From an uncultured Spirochaetota bacterium (lineage in GTDB: Bacteria; Spirochaetota; Spirochaetia; Treponematales; UBA12059): a stretch of DNA of 38,910 bases. Of this stretch, positions 1 to 7,334 are shown piece by piece. The position numbers were made by a program, and so were the translations under genes. The stretch spans positions 1-38,910 of the forward strand of contig CALMRC010000171.1 of assembly GCA_937873275.1 (NCBI GenBank), given 5' to 3'. The notes under the pieces are model-generated. The model saw only the letters and a program-made list of their open reading frames with translations. It was not told the DNA's origin and searched no databases. The first letter of the stretch is position 1. The number at the start of each line of letters is the position of its first letter.

Positions 1-20
1 GCCTCCCCCCGCGGACTATA
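1..20 (-). promoter_or_regulatory. Possible start region of a divergent gene left of the window
   Basis: On the minus strand the first ten bases read GGGGGGAGGC, which looks like a Shine-Dalgarno sequence, and 15-20 reads TATAGT, a good -10 hexamer. Together they suggest that a minus-strand gene starts just outside the left edge, divergent from the ParB-domain gene. No coding sequence of it is inside the window, so this is a weak inference. Confidence 0.3.
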
Positions 21-35
21 CCGCCCCCCCCGTGC

Positions 36-64
36 TTGAATAGCCCGGGGTCGCGAGCTAGACT
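36..64 (+). promoter_or_regulatory. Promoter TTGAAT-N17-TAGACT for the ParB-domain gene
   Basis: The -35 TTGAAT lies at 36-41 and the -10 TAGACT at 59-64, separated by 17 bp, in an AT-rich island of otherwise very GC-rich DNA. Transcription would start near 71, giving a leader of about 26 nt before the GTG at 97. The same -10 hexamer recurs in the 1063-1091 promoter. Confidence 0.6.
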
Positions 65-96
65 TATCGGTATAAAAAGCGGGAGTGGAGGGAGTC

Positions 97-483
97 GTGC
101 AGGTCCCCATCGATCGCATTAAGGTCAGACGCAGGGTCCGCAAGGACCCCGGGGACATCGAGGCCCTGGCCGCCAGCATGAGCGCCCACGGCCTCTTGCA
201 TCCCATCGTCCTGGATCGACGCAACGAACTCATAGCGGGCGGCCGGAGGCTTGCCGCGGCCAAGCGGCTCGGCTGGAAGACCATCAACGCCCTGATCGTG
301 GATGTGGACCGCAAGGCCGACCGCCTGGAGCTGGAACTGGAGGAGAACGTACAGCGATCCGGCCTCTCCTACCTTGAGCTGGAGGAGGGGTACGCGCGGC
401 TGGAGCGGATGCGGCGTCCGAGTTTTCTACGCAGGATCTGGGAGGCCTTGAAAGCCCTGTTCCGGCGGCTCTTCCGCCGGTGA
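97..483 (+). CDS. Short ParB/Srx N-terminal-domain protein
   Basis: A 128-aa protein made almost entirely of a ParB N-terminal (ParB/Srx-like) domain. It has the opening VPIDRIKVRRRVR, the middle GLLHPIVL and the box AGGRRLAAAKRLGW, corresponding to the GERRxRAA region of ParB. ELEENVQRSGLSYLELEEGY matches the conserved 'ENxQRxxLxxxEEA' helix. The helix-turn-helix and dimerisation parts of true ParB are missing. Instead the protein ends in a strongly basic amphipathic tail (FLRRIWEALKALFRRLFRR) that could bind DNA or membrane. I chose GTG 97 over GTG 85 because GGAGGGAG at 87-94 is an ideal ribosome binding site for 97 and overlaps the other start. Chromosomal ParB domains use CTP; whether this one does cannot be seen. 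The 3' end forms a hairpin and meets the convergent DivIC gene 4 nt later. Confidence 0.75.
   Translation: MQVPIDRIKVRRRVRKDPGDIEALAASMSAHGLLHPIVLDRRNELIAGGRRLAAAKRLGWKTINALIVDVDRKADRLELELEENVQRSGLSYLELEEGYARLERMRRPSFLRRIWEALKALFRRLFRR
462..480. terminator. Perfect 7-bp GC hairpin between convergent genes
   Basis: CCGGCGG (462-468), a 5-nt loop CTCTT and CCGCCGG (474-480) form a perfect stem that abuts the stop codon at 481-483. It sits exactly where two convergent genes end, so a bidirectional terminator is plausible. There is no U-tract on the plus side, so it may not act as a classical intrinsic terminator. Confidence 0.4.
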
Positions 484-487
484 GGGG

Positions 488-979
488 CTAGGTAGCGCTC
501 GACCGGGAGTCACCCTCCCGGATAGCCGGCCGGTCCGGCTCCGTGAATCTCCGGCCCCTTCCCCGGGCGGGGCGGATCAGGAATCCCGCGAAGGCCGCGC
601 AGAGCGCCGCGGCCAGGGACACGGCCTTGAGCTGAGCGTCCGCCATTCCCCGGGGGTGGGCGTAGGGTACCAGGGTGCCCGCATCCCGGGGGGTCCGGGA
701 TGCGGCCGGAAAGCCCAGGCGCACCACGACCTGGTCCGGCTCCACGTATCCCAGGCTTCGGGCTTCCAAGGCCAGGGCCTCGGGGTCGGAAAGCGCCGCG
801 TCCCGCCGTGCGACGGCCTCGGCGTTCACGGATTCCAGGACTTGCAGGTTTTCCCGCATGCGGTGGACCTGCCGCTCCAGGTCCCGATAGGACGCGGTTC
901 CCATGGGACCGAGTACCAGGGACAATAGACAATACACGGCGATGCCGATATAGGCGCCGGCGGCCAATCGAGTACCCAT
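488..979 (-). CDS. DivIC/FtsB-like septum formation initiator protein
   Basis: 163 aa. A transmembrane helix at about 7-27 is followed by a coiled coil at about 30-60 (SYRDLERQVHRMRENLQVLESV). Next comes the short extracytoplasmic motif typical of FtsB/DivIC proteins: SLGYVEPDQVVVRLGF, compare 'xxGYxxPGExVVRL'. These small bitopic proteins join FtsL and FtsQ/DivIB in the divisome and activate septal peptidoglycan synthesis. Unlike E. coli FtsB, this one has a second hydrophobic segment at about 117-136 and a basic C-terminal tail, so its C-terminus may return to the cytoplasm. The ATG at 979 is the only sensible start. It is divergent from the acidic protein at 1166. Family assignment rests on architecture and the PDQVVVRLG motif, not on a strong signature. 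Confidence 0.7.
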   Translation of the reverse strand: MGTRLAAGAYIGIAVYCLLSLVLGPMGTASYRDLERQVHRMRENLQVLESVNAEAVARRDAALSDPEALALEARSLGYVEPDQVVVRLGFPAASRTPRDAGTLVPYAHPRGMADAQLKAVSLAAALCAAFAGFLIRPARGRGRRFTEPDRPAIREGDSRSSAT

Positions 980-1062
980 CGATTCATTTACGGCGGGAAG
1001 ACCCCCCGGCTTTATGCCTTTACGGCCCCGGCCGCGATTCCGCCGACCCGGAATATCCTACA

Positions 1063-1091
1063 TTGACAACGATATACACCCTGATTAGACT
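1063..1091 (+). promoter_or_regulatory. Promoter TTGACA-N17-TAGACT for the acidic-protein/Maf operon
   Basis: A perfect -35 TTGACA at 1063-1068 is followed after 17 bp by TAGACT at 1086-1091. The start point would be near 1098, about 68 nt before the ATG at 1166. It is the strongest plus-strand promoter in the window and would drive four genes to 7332. Confidence 0.75.
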
Positions 1092-1165
1092 TTAAAACGG
1101 TCGTTTAATCGGAGACGAACTTTGCCGATACAGTATCAGAACGACCCTCGTAAAACGGAGCGACC

Positions 1166-3226
1166 ATGGCGACCTTTGAGCGGCACGAAGGACGGAACCT
1201 TAAGGGAATCGACCCCGACGCCAAGGATCGGGACCTCGAGCAGTACGGAGTGTGGGTGAAAGCGGAACCCCAGGATGTCCTCGAAGAGCCCGATACCGAG
1301 GACGCCTCGCTCCTTTCGGAGCCGACGGAAGGGGCCGCCGTACTCGACGAATCCTTCCTGACCGACGAGGAGGAGGACTTCCTGGGCGCCGGCGGGTCCG
1401 CCGCCGGTACCGGGGAAGAGACGGACGACGTCTTCCTTTCCACCTCGGAGACGCCTTCCCTCCTAGAGGAAGAGCTCGCCGTTCCGGACCTGGACTCGGC
1501 GGACGCGGAGGATCTACCCCGGATTCCCGATATGGCGGAATTCGAGTCCCTCGAGGACCTGGGAGTTCCGATCGAGGAGTTCACCCCCGACGAAGCGTCG
1601 ATCAGCACCGCACGCGGTCCCTCCGTGGAAGAACCGGTGGATGTCTCCGAGTTCAGCCTGGACGAGGCCGAACCCGTGTTGGACGCGGGCACGGAGACGG
1701 ACTTCGAATCCCTCGACATCGATCTGAAGTTCGACGATACCCTCCCCCCCCGTCCCGAGGCTTCGGGCGGATCCGTCGGACGCTCCGCCCCGCCCGTGGA
1801 GGACGGATTCGAGACCGTGACGGATTTCGACGATTTCCTGTCCGGATCGGAGCCGGGCCCCTCGGCCGCGGAATTCGAGGCGCCCCGCCCCGCGTCTCCC
1901 CCTCCGCCCCGCGCGGAGTCCCTCTCGGATGCGGAGGAGTTCAGCCTGGATGACATCCCGGAGCTTCCGCCGGAAGCCCCCGTCGACGACCTCGCGGAGC
2001 TCGAGCGGGATCTCTCCGCCGGCGCCGCACGCACCCCCGCCCCCCGCCCCTCCCCCGACGCGTCCTCGGACATCCTCCTCAAGATCGCCGGCGAACTGTC
2101 CTCCATCAAGGAGGAGCTGGTTTCCCTGAAATCCCAGATCGCCGCCATGAAGTCCGCCGCCGGTTCCGAAGCCTCCGCGGAAACCCGGGAGCCCGAAAGC
2201 GGCAAGGCGGGCGGATTCTTCGACGAGGAGGAGGACGAGACGATCGCCCTTACCGGGGACGAACTGGACAACATCCTCAACACCGCGGAATTCTCCGAGG
2301 AAAGCGCGGAACCCGCCGCCGAGGTATCCGAGTCCCTGGAGGGACTGGAGGACCTGCTCCCGGAATCCGGGGACTATGCCGTCGAAGTCCCCGCGGAATC
2401 CGCCGCCGAAACCGGAATCGAGGAGCTTCGCCTTTCCGAAGGAGAGACGGAGGACGCGATGATCCCCGGGGACGAGTCGATATCGGCCCTGGCGGAGGAA
2501 GGCGTGGCTCCCCTGACGGAACCCCCCGAGGACACCTCCTATCTCGAGGAGGCCGAGGAGCTCCAGCTCGCCGGAGAGGAGGAGCTCCCGGAGGCTCCCC
2601 TCCTGGAACCCTCCCCGGAGGAACTGGACATCGAGGACCTCGTGGAAGAGCGTTTCGAGGAAGCCGAGGAACTCCCCCTCGCCGAGTTCGAGTCCGCCGA
2701 GGATCTCGAGTCCGCCGCGGATCTCGAGGAGGAGTCCGAGGAGCTGGAGGAGCTGACCCTGGAGCTGGACAGCGAGGAGCCTCCCATCGTCCTGGAAAAC
2801 CCGGAGAACATCAGTGTGCCCATCCCCGAGATCGAGGGGGAGGACTTCGGCGCCGAGGACACCGTCCCGGAATTCGTCGAGACCCTTCCCGAGGTCGAGG
2901 AGGTCGATGAAGCCGAGGAGGCCGCGGGTCTCGGGGAGATAACCCTGCACCACGAGGAAACCCCCGCGGCCGGCCGGGAGCCGCCCGCGGCTGCCCGGGA
3001 ACCGGAGCCGTCGGAGCCCGAGTCCCTCCTGGTCGAGGACCTCGATCCGGGAGAGGCCCGGAAGCCGGAACCGATCCCGAACCGCATCAAGGACGAGGTC
3101 CGCAGCGTCCTGGTCTACCTCGACAAGCTCCTGGAATCCCTTCCGGAGGAAAAGATCGAGGAATTCGCAAAATCCGATCATTTCGAGACGTACAAGAGGC
3201 TCTTCGAAGAGCTGGGGTTGGTGTAA
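1166..3226 (+). CDS. Large acidic, low-complexity protein, scaffold-like, function unknown
   Basis: 686 aa, extremely rich in Glu and Asp (roughly 30% by eye), with many Ala, Pro, Ser and Leu. No signal peptide or membrane helix is visible, so it should be cytoplasmic. Two short regions are not low-complexity. One is the N-terminus with EQYGVWVKAEPQDV at about 26-39. The other is the last 45 or so residues (from IKDEVRSVLVYLDKLL to the end), predicted helical. A helical stretch near 310-330 (ILLKIAGELSSIKEELVSLKSQI) could be a coiled coil. The architecture of folded ends joined by a long acidic linker suggests a scaffold or docking protein. ATG 1166 has a CGGAG ribosome site 5 nt upstream. 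It heads the operon with the frameshifted gene (3 nt downstream) and the two DUF115/Maf proteins. I do not recognise a named family. Confidence 0.75.
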   Translation: MATFERHEGRNLKGIDPDAKDRDLEQYGVWVKAEPQDVLEEPDTEDASLLSEPTEGAAVLDESFLTDEEEDFLGAGGSAAGTGEETDDVFLSTSETPSLLEEELAVPDLDSADAEDLPRIPDMAEFESLEDLGVPIEEFTPDEASISTARGPSVEEPVDVSEFSLDEAEPVLDAGTETDFESLDIDLKFDDTLPPRPEASGGSVGRSAPPVEDGFETVTDFDDFLSGSEPGPSAAEFEAPRPASPPPPRAESLSDAEEFSLDDIPELPPEAPVDDLAELERDLSAGAARTPAPRPSPDASSDILLKIAGELSSIKEELVSLKSQIAAMKSAAGSEASAETREPESGKAGGFFDEEEDETIALTGDELDNILNTAEFSEESAEPAAEVSESLEGLEDLLPESGDYAVEVPAESAAETGIEELRLSEGETEDAMIPGDESISALAEEGVAPLTEPPEDTSYLEEAEELQLAGEEELPEAPLLEPSPEELDIEDLVEERFEEAEELPLAEFESAEDLESAADLEEESEELEELTLELDSEEPPIVLENPENISVPIPEIEGEDFGAEDTVPEFVETLPEVEEVDEAEEAAGLGEITLHHEETPAAGREPPAAAREPEPSEPESLLVEDLDPGEARKPEPIPNRIKDEVRSVLVYLDKLLESLPEEKIEEFAKSDHFETYKRLFEELGLV

Positions 3227-3229
3227 GGT

Positions 3230-4113
3230 ATGGGTCTACTGGATAAGGCATCCCGCGGGCGCTCGACGCCCGCCCCCGTCCGGGGCGGCGGCCTGCTTAG
3301 CAAGGCCGCCCGGACCCGGCAGACTTCGGAGGAAAAAAAAAACTAGTCAGCCCGGATCTCGATGAGGTCCTGGGCGAAGTCCTGTCGGAAAGTCTGTCCG
3401 TTCCCTCGGACTATTTCCTTCCCGCCCGCCTGATCGCACTGCTCCGGGACCGGGCCGGGCTTCCGAACCTTCGCATCTTCCTGGAGGAACCCTCCGGTAC
3501 GGAACCGAGGGTGTTCGCGTCCATCCTGGATTCCCCGGACGAATCCTGCCGGAGCGGCTGCCTGCTGGGGCCGTATCGCCTGGAGGTTCCGGGACTCTCC
3601 GGCGCGGACCGCCTGCTCTCCCTCCTGGGGGCCTCCCTGGGAGCCCGGATGACCGCCTCCCGGCCGCCCTGCATGCACCGCGACCTTCCCCGGGAACGCA
3701 CGCCCGCGGAACTCGCGGAGGCCGTCTCCATCCGGTTCGAGGATTCCCAGGCCGGCTTCGCATCCCTCTGCGTCCTGGATCTCCGGCCGTTCCAGGACTC
3801 CGCCCTGGCCGCCTTCCCGTCCGTCCAGGCAGAATGCCTCCAGGAGGACCTCGCCCGGTGCCTGACCGCCTTCTTCGAAGCCGCGGGCGGATTGTTCCTC
3901 TGCGACTCCGGGGAATTGGTGGCCCTCATATGCGGTTCCCGCCCCGCGGATACCGGCCTTCTCCAGAGCCAGCTATCTAAATACATCCGGAAATTCGTAT
4001 CCCCCGCCGTGGACGCCACCGTCCGGATCCTCCGGTCCCGGGTCTTCGAGACCCCCCGGCCCGAGGACATGGAAACCTTCCTGGCGGATTGTTCATCCGG
4101 CCCGGCGGCGTGA
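3230..4113 (+). CDS. Uncharacterised protein split by an A10 frameshift site
   Basis: The zero-frame ORF from ATG 3230 encodes only 38 aa and stops at TAG 3344-3346. The stop follows directly on an A10 run at 3333-3342. Moving one base back inside this run opens a frame to 4113, giving a joined product of about 294 aa. The N-terminus carries two copies of a motif, GLLDKASRG (2-10) and GLLSKAART (21-29). The rest looks like a globular cytoplasmic protein with no recognisable domain. The gene starts 3 nt after the acidic protein stop, with no good ribosome site, implying translational coupling. The break could be a sequencing deletion (11 As restore the frame), real phase variation, or programmed -1 slippage on A AAA AAC. 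No gene name can be given. Coordinates span both frames. Confidence 0.65.
3333..3343 (+). other. A10 homopolymer with an A AAA AAC slippery heptamer before a stop codon
   Basis: In the zero frame the codons are GAG GAA AAA AAA AAC TAG. The last two sense codons with the preceding A form the canonical -1 heptamer A AAA AAC, followed at once by the stop. After a -1 shift reading resumes at CTA 3343 and stays open for 256 codons. Runs of this length also cause polymerase slippage and sequencing indels. Confidence 0.6.
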
Positions 4114-4144
4114 AGGCGTACCGCCGGGAGGTTCGGTAATTCTG

Positions 4145-5662
4145 GTGACGAACCGTCGACTCCACTCCCGCTTCGACCCAGCCGGAGAGGCGGACCGATA
4201 TCTGGCCGCCTGCCTGGAAACCCGCCGGCCTTCCTGTCTCCTGGTGGTCGGCGGCGGCGAAGATTGGCTCTCGGAGGCCGCCCGGAAACGCCTTCCGGGC
4301 TCCTGGATCGTGTCCATCCAGCTGGATACCGCCTTCCGTGGAACCGAGCGCCCCGGGTCGGACCGACGGTGGTACCCGGATTCGGGGATCGGGCTGCGCG
4401 ACTACCTGGCCCGGGAGGCGTCCGGTAAGCTGGACGGAGGCGTCGCCGTCGTGTCCTGGCGACCTGCGGAATCGCTTTTCCCGGACGCCGCATCGAAGGC
4501 CCTCCGGGAGATCCGCGAAGCCCTGGAGGAGTTGACCTCCGACGCGGCCACGTCCCGGTACTGGGCCCGCCGCTGGATGGTCAACGCCCTGCGCAATTTC
4601 TTGTCCTCCGGGACCTACGTCCGTCTCGGGCCGGGTACGAGTCCCCTGGTCGTCGCCGCCGCCGGCCCAAGCCTGGAATCGTCCTTGGAAGCCCTGGAAT
4701 CCGTTCGAGGCTGGTTTCGGCTCTGGGCCCTCGCCTCGGCGGCGGGCGCCTGCCTTCGGCGAGGCTGGACGCCGGACCTGATCGTGTCCACGGATCCGGG
4801 AGCCTGGGCGGACCGTCATTTCGACGCGCTTCTCCGATCCCGGGAACCGCTTCCCTGCCCCGTGGCATTCCCGATCACAGCCCGGATCCCCCCGGCTGTC
4901 CGGGGCCGGCATCCCGTCCTCCTCCTTTCCCCGGGACAGGCCCCCGAGGAGGACTTGCCCGCCGCCGCGGGCCTTCCGGCCTGCTCCGTGCCATCCCGGG
5001 GTACCTCCTCCGCGGACGCCCTGGCCTTTGCCCGAACCACCACGTCCGGCCCCGTTCTAGCGGCCGGACTCGACATGGCCGCCCGGGACCTCCGGTCCCA
5101 TTGCCGTCCCTACGGCCTGGATCCCCGGATCCTGGCTCCGGAGCGAAGACTCAAGCCCGGCCTAACCCTGGTTTGGGACCGGGAAGTGCCCGGGTTCCCA
5201 GAACGACGGGGGGATTGGAGGCGGGGGCGGTCCTTCGACCTGTACGCGGGGGGACTCCTCCCGGAAGGGAGGCCTCCGATCCATCGCCTTCTGGCCTCCC
5301 CCGTTCCCGTGGCGGGCACGATCCCCGTGAATCCGGAGGAATTGCCCTCTCTGCTGCCCGATCCGTCCCCGGCCTTGCCCTTCGACCTGGAGGCGTTTCC
5401 GGCGCCCGAGGCTCCCCGAAGGTCATCCCTGGCGAGGGAAGCCCTGGATGCCTGGGAGTCCGAGGCCGCCGAGGCCGCGTCCGGCCGGACCGGACTCCCG
5501 ATCCCGTCCCGTGCCCGACGCCTGCTGTACGCCCTGGGCGGAGCCGAGGCGGCCGCCTTTCTCGCGGAAGCCGCCCGGGGCGTCCGGGAGGAATCCCTCG
5601 CCCTCCGCGCCCTCAAGGCCCTCCGGATCTCCGCCGCACACCTTCGGGAGCTGGTCCCATGA
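4145..5662 (+). CDS. DUF115/MptE-like motility-associated (Maf) protein, first copy
   Basis: 505 aa with the DUF115 (MptE-like, Maf) core: a Rossmann-like segment VVAAAGPSLESS with GPSL at 174-177. This is followed by the aspartate-containing strand GWTPDLIVSTDPGAW. Proteins of this family transfer nonulosonic-acid-type sugars to flagellins in several motile bacteria, or resemble the archaeal pterin pyrophosphokinase MptE. A flagellin-glycosylation role is inferred from the family. This copy is more divergent than the next: the usual GxDLAF-type strand reads AGLDMAARDL. GTG 4145 is taken as start, but the only good ribosome site (GGGAGG, 4126-4131) lies 13 nt away. It would fit an ATT at 4139 or CTG at 4142 better. 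It overlaps the second copy by ATGA. Confidence 0.7.
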   Translation: MTNRRLHSRFDPAGEADRYLAACLETRRPSCLLVVGGGEDWLSEAARKRLPGSWIVSIQLDTAFRGTERPGSDRRWYPDSGIGLRDYLAREASGKLDGGVAVVSWRPAESLFPDAASKALREIREALEELTSDAATSRYWARRWMVNALRNFLSSGTYVRLGPGTSPLVVAAAGPSLESSLEALESVRGWFRLWALASAAGACLRRGWTPDLIVSTDPGAWADRHFDALLRSREPLPCPVAFPITARIPPAVRGRHPVLLLSPGQAPEEDLPAAAGLPACSVPSRGTSSADALAFARTTTSGPVLAAGLDMAARDLRSHCRPYGLDPRILAPERRLKPGLTLVWDREVPGFPERRGDWRRGRSFDLYAGGLLPEGRPPIHRLLASPVPVAGTIPVNPEELPSLLPDPSPALPFDLEAFPAPEAPRRSSLAREALDAWESEAAEAASGRTGLPIPSRARRLLYALGGAEAAAFLAEAARGVREESLALRALKALRISAAHLRELVP

Positions 5663-7332
5663 ACGGCATACTCCAACGCAACCTGCTGGCCCTGTCCGCC
5701 TCGGATCCGGACCTGGCGGACCGCGTTTCCAAGGCGCGTCCGGACCCGGCGGTCCTCCTGGAAACCGCCCGAAGCGGGGCCCCCGTCCCGGTCCTCCGCC
5801 GGGAGTCCGGGGCCCTGGCCCTCCATTCCCGGATGGACCCGGAGAGGGAGGCCGACCGCCTCGCGGAAGCCTATCCCGGTGGAGGTTTCATCGTGTTCCT
5901 GGGACTGGGCGCGGGCTACGGTATCCGACCCTTCCTGGAACGTCCGGCGACGGGAGGAGTGCTCGTCGTCGAATACTCCCTGGGGCTCCTGCGGGCCGTC
6001 CTGGAGCTGTTCGACCTGGCGCCCGTGCTCTCGGACCGCAGGGTGCGCCTCCTGGCGGATCCGGACGAGGCCACCCTGGAGCGAGCCATCTTCGAGGCCT
6101 ACATACCGATCCTGACCGGGGATCTGGCGACGGTCCCCCTCCGGGCCCGGGTGGACGCCGATCCGGACCTTTTTTCCGAGGCCGTGGAGGCGGTGCGCCG
6201 GGTGATCTCCCGGGTGTCCGACGACTACAGCGTCCAGGCCTTCTTCGGCCGGAGGTGGTTCTCCAACACCGTCCGGAACCTCTACGCCGCGGAAAAGCCC
6301 GTCCGGCCGATGCCTCCCATCCGGGAGGCGGTCGTCACCGCGGCGGGCCCCTCCCTGGACGACCTCATTCCGGATCTGGAAAGGATGCGGAGGGACCGTT
6401 TCCTGATCGCCACGGACACCAGTCTGGGCGCCCTGCTGGCCCGAGACATCCGGCCGGACGCCGTGGTTTCCATCGACTGCCAGCACATATCCTATTATCA
6501 TTTCCTCACGCCGGTGCCCGGGGAGGTTCCCCTGGTCCTGGACCTGGCCTCCCCCCCCTCGGTGGCCCGGCGGGCCCGGCGTATCCACTTCTTCTCCTCC
6601 GGGCATCCCTTCTGCCGCTTCGTGTCCGCCCACTTCCGGCCCTTCCCCTCCCTGGACACCTCCGGGGGGAACGTGACCCACGCCGCCGTATCCCTGGCCG
6701 AGACCCTCGGGGCGCGGCGGATCTTTCTGTACGGGGCAGATTTTTCCTATCCTCAGGGGGCGAGCTACGCCCGGGGAACCTACATCCACCGGTACTTCCG
6801 GATCCGCTCGAGCCGGAAGACCCCCCAGGAGGGGCTGTTCGCGTCCTTCCTGTACCGCAACCTCCAGGTGGACCGGGAGCGGGATCCCGACGGGACCTTC
6901 CGGTACGTCACCAAGCCCCTCCAGGCCTACCGGCAGAGGCTGGAAGGCTTCGCGGCAACGTTGTCCGCGGAACTGGTGCCCGTACGGGGACGGGGCGTGG
7001 AAATACGGGTACCCGCCGCCTATTCCGGAGTCCGGCCGGAACCCTCCCGCTTGAGCCTCTTCGCCCCGGGCAGGGCTTCCTGCTCGGCTCGGGAATTCCT
7101 GGAAACCTACCGGGACGGATTGGCCGGACTGCCGGAGCTGGCGCCGCCCTCGATCCTGACCCTGCGGGGACTCCCTCCGGAGCGGCAGGACCTTTGGACG
7201 ACCCTCCTGCCCGCCGCGGCGGCCCTGCGGCGCGGACTGGGGGAAACCCAGATTCCGGCGCGGGAACTCATGGAGAGGACCCGGACCTGGGCCCTGGAGA
7301 TCGTATCCGCCGAACTGGAAGCCGGCCGCTGA
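5659..7332 (+). CDS. DUF115/MptE-like motility-associated (Maf) protein, second copy
   Basis: 557 aa. An N-terminal domain (about 1-170) has a second nucleotide-binding-like strand, FIVFLGLGAGYGIRPFL, as in many Maf proteins. The DUF115 core begins near 225 with VVTAAGPSLDDLIPDL (GPSL at 230-233) and continues with DIRPDAVVSIDCQHISYYHF and the conserved RIFLYGADFSYPQG. Family knowledge points to sugar transfer onto flagellin in the cytoplasm; the donor cannot be told from sequence. The start ATG overlaps the stop of the first copy (ATGA) and has GGGAG 9 nt upstream. The frame extends upstream to 5101, but that part is a shadow of the first Maf gene. It is the last gene of the operon and is convergent with the lipoprotein at 7335. 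It is more complete than its neighbour, so it is the likelier active enzyme. Confidence 0.8.
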   Translation: MNGILQRNLLALSASDPDLADRVSKARPDPAVLLETARSGAPVPVLRRESGALALHSRMDPEREADRLAEAYPGGGFIVFLGLGAGYGIRPFLERPATGGVLVVEYSLGLLRAVLELFDLAPVLSDRRVRLLADPDEATLERAIFEAYIPILTGDLATVPLRARVDADPDLFSEAVEAVRRVISRVSDDYSVQAFFGRRWFSNTVRNLYAAEKPVRPMPPIREAVVTAAGPSLDDLIPDLERMRRDRFLIATDTSLGALLARDIRPDAVVSIDCQHISYYHFLTPVPGEVPLVLDLASPPSVARRARRIHFFSSGHPFCRFVSAHFRPFPSLDTSGGNVTHAAVSLAETLGARRIFLYGADFSYPQGASYARGTYIHRYFRIRSSRKTPQEGLFASFLYRNLQVDRERDPDGTFRYVTKPLQAYRQRLEGFAATLSAELVPVRGRGVEIRVPAAYSGVRPEPSRLSLFAPGRASCSAREFLETYRDGLAGLPELAPPSILTLRGLPPERQDLWTTLLPAAAALRRGLGETQIPARELMERTRTWALEIVSAELEAGR

Positions 7333-7334
7333 TC

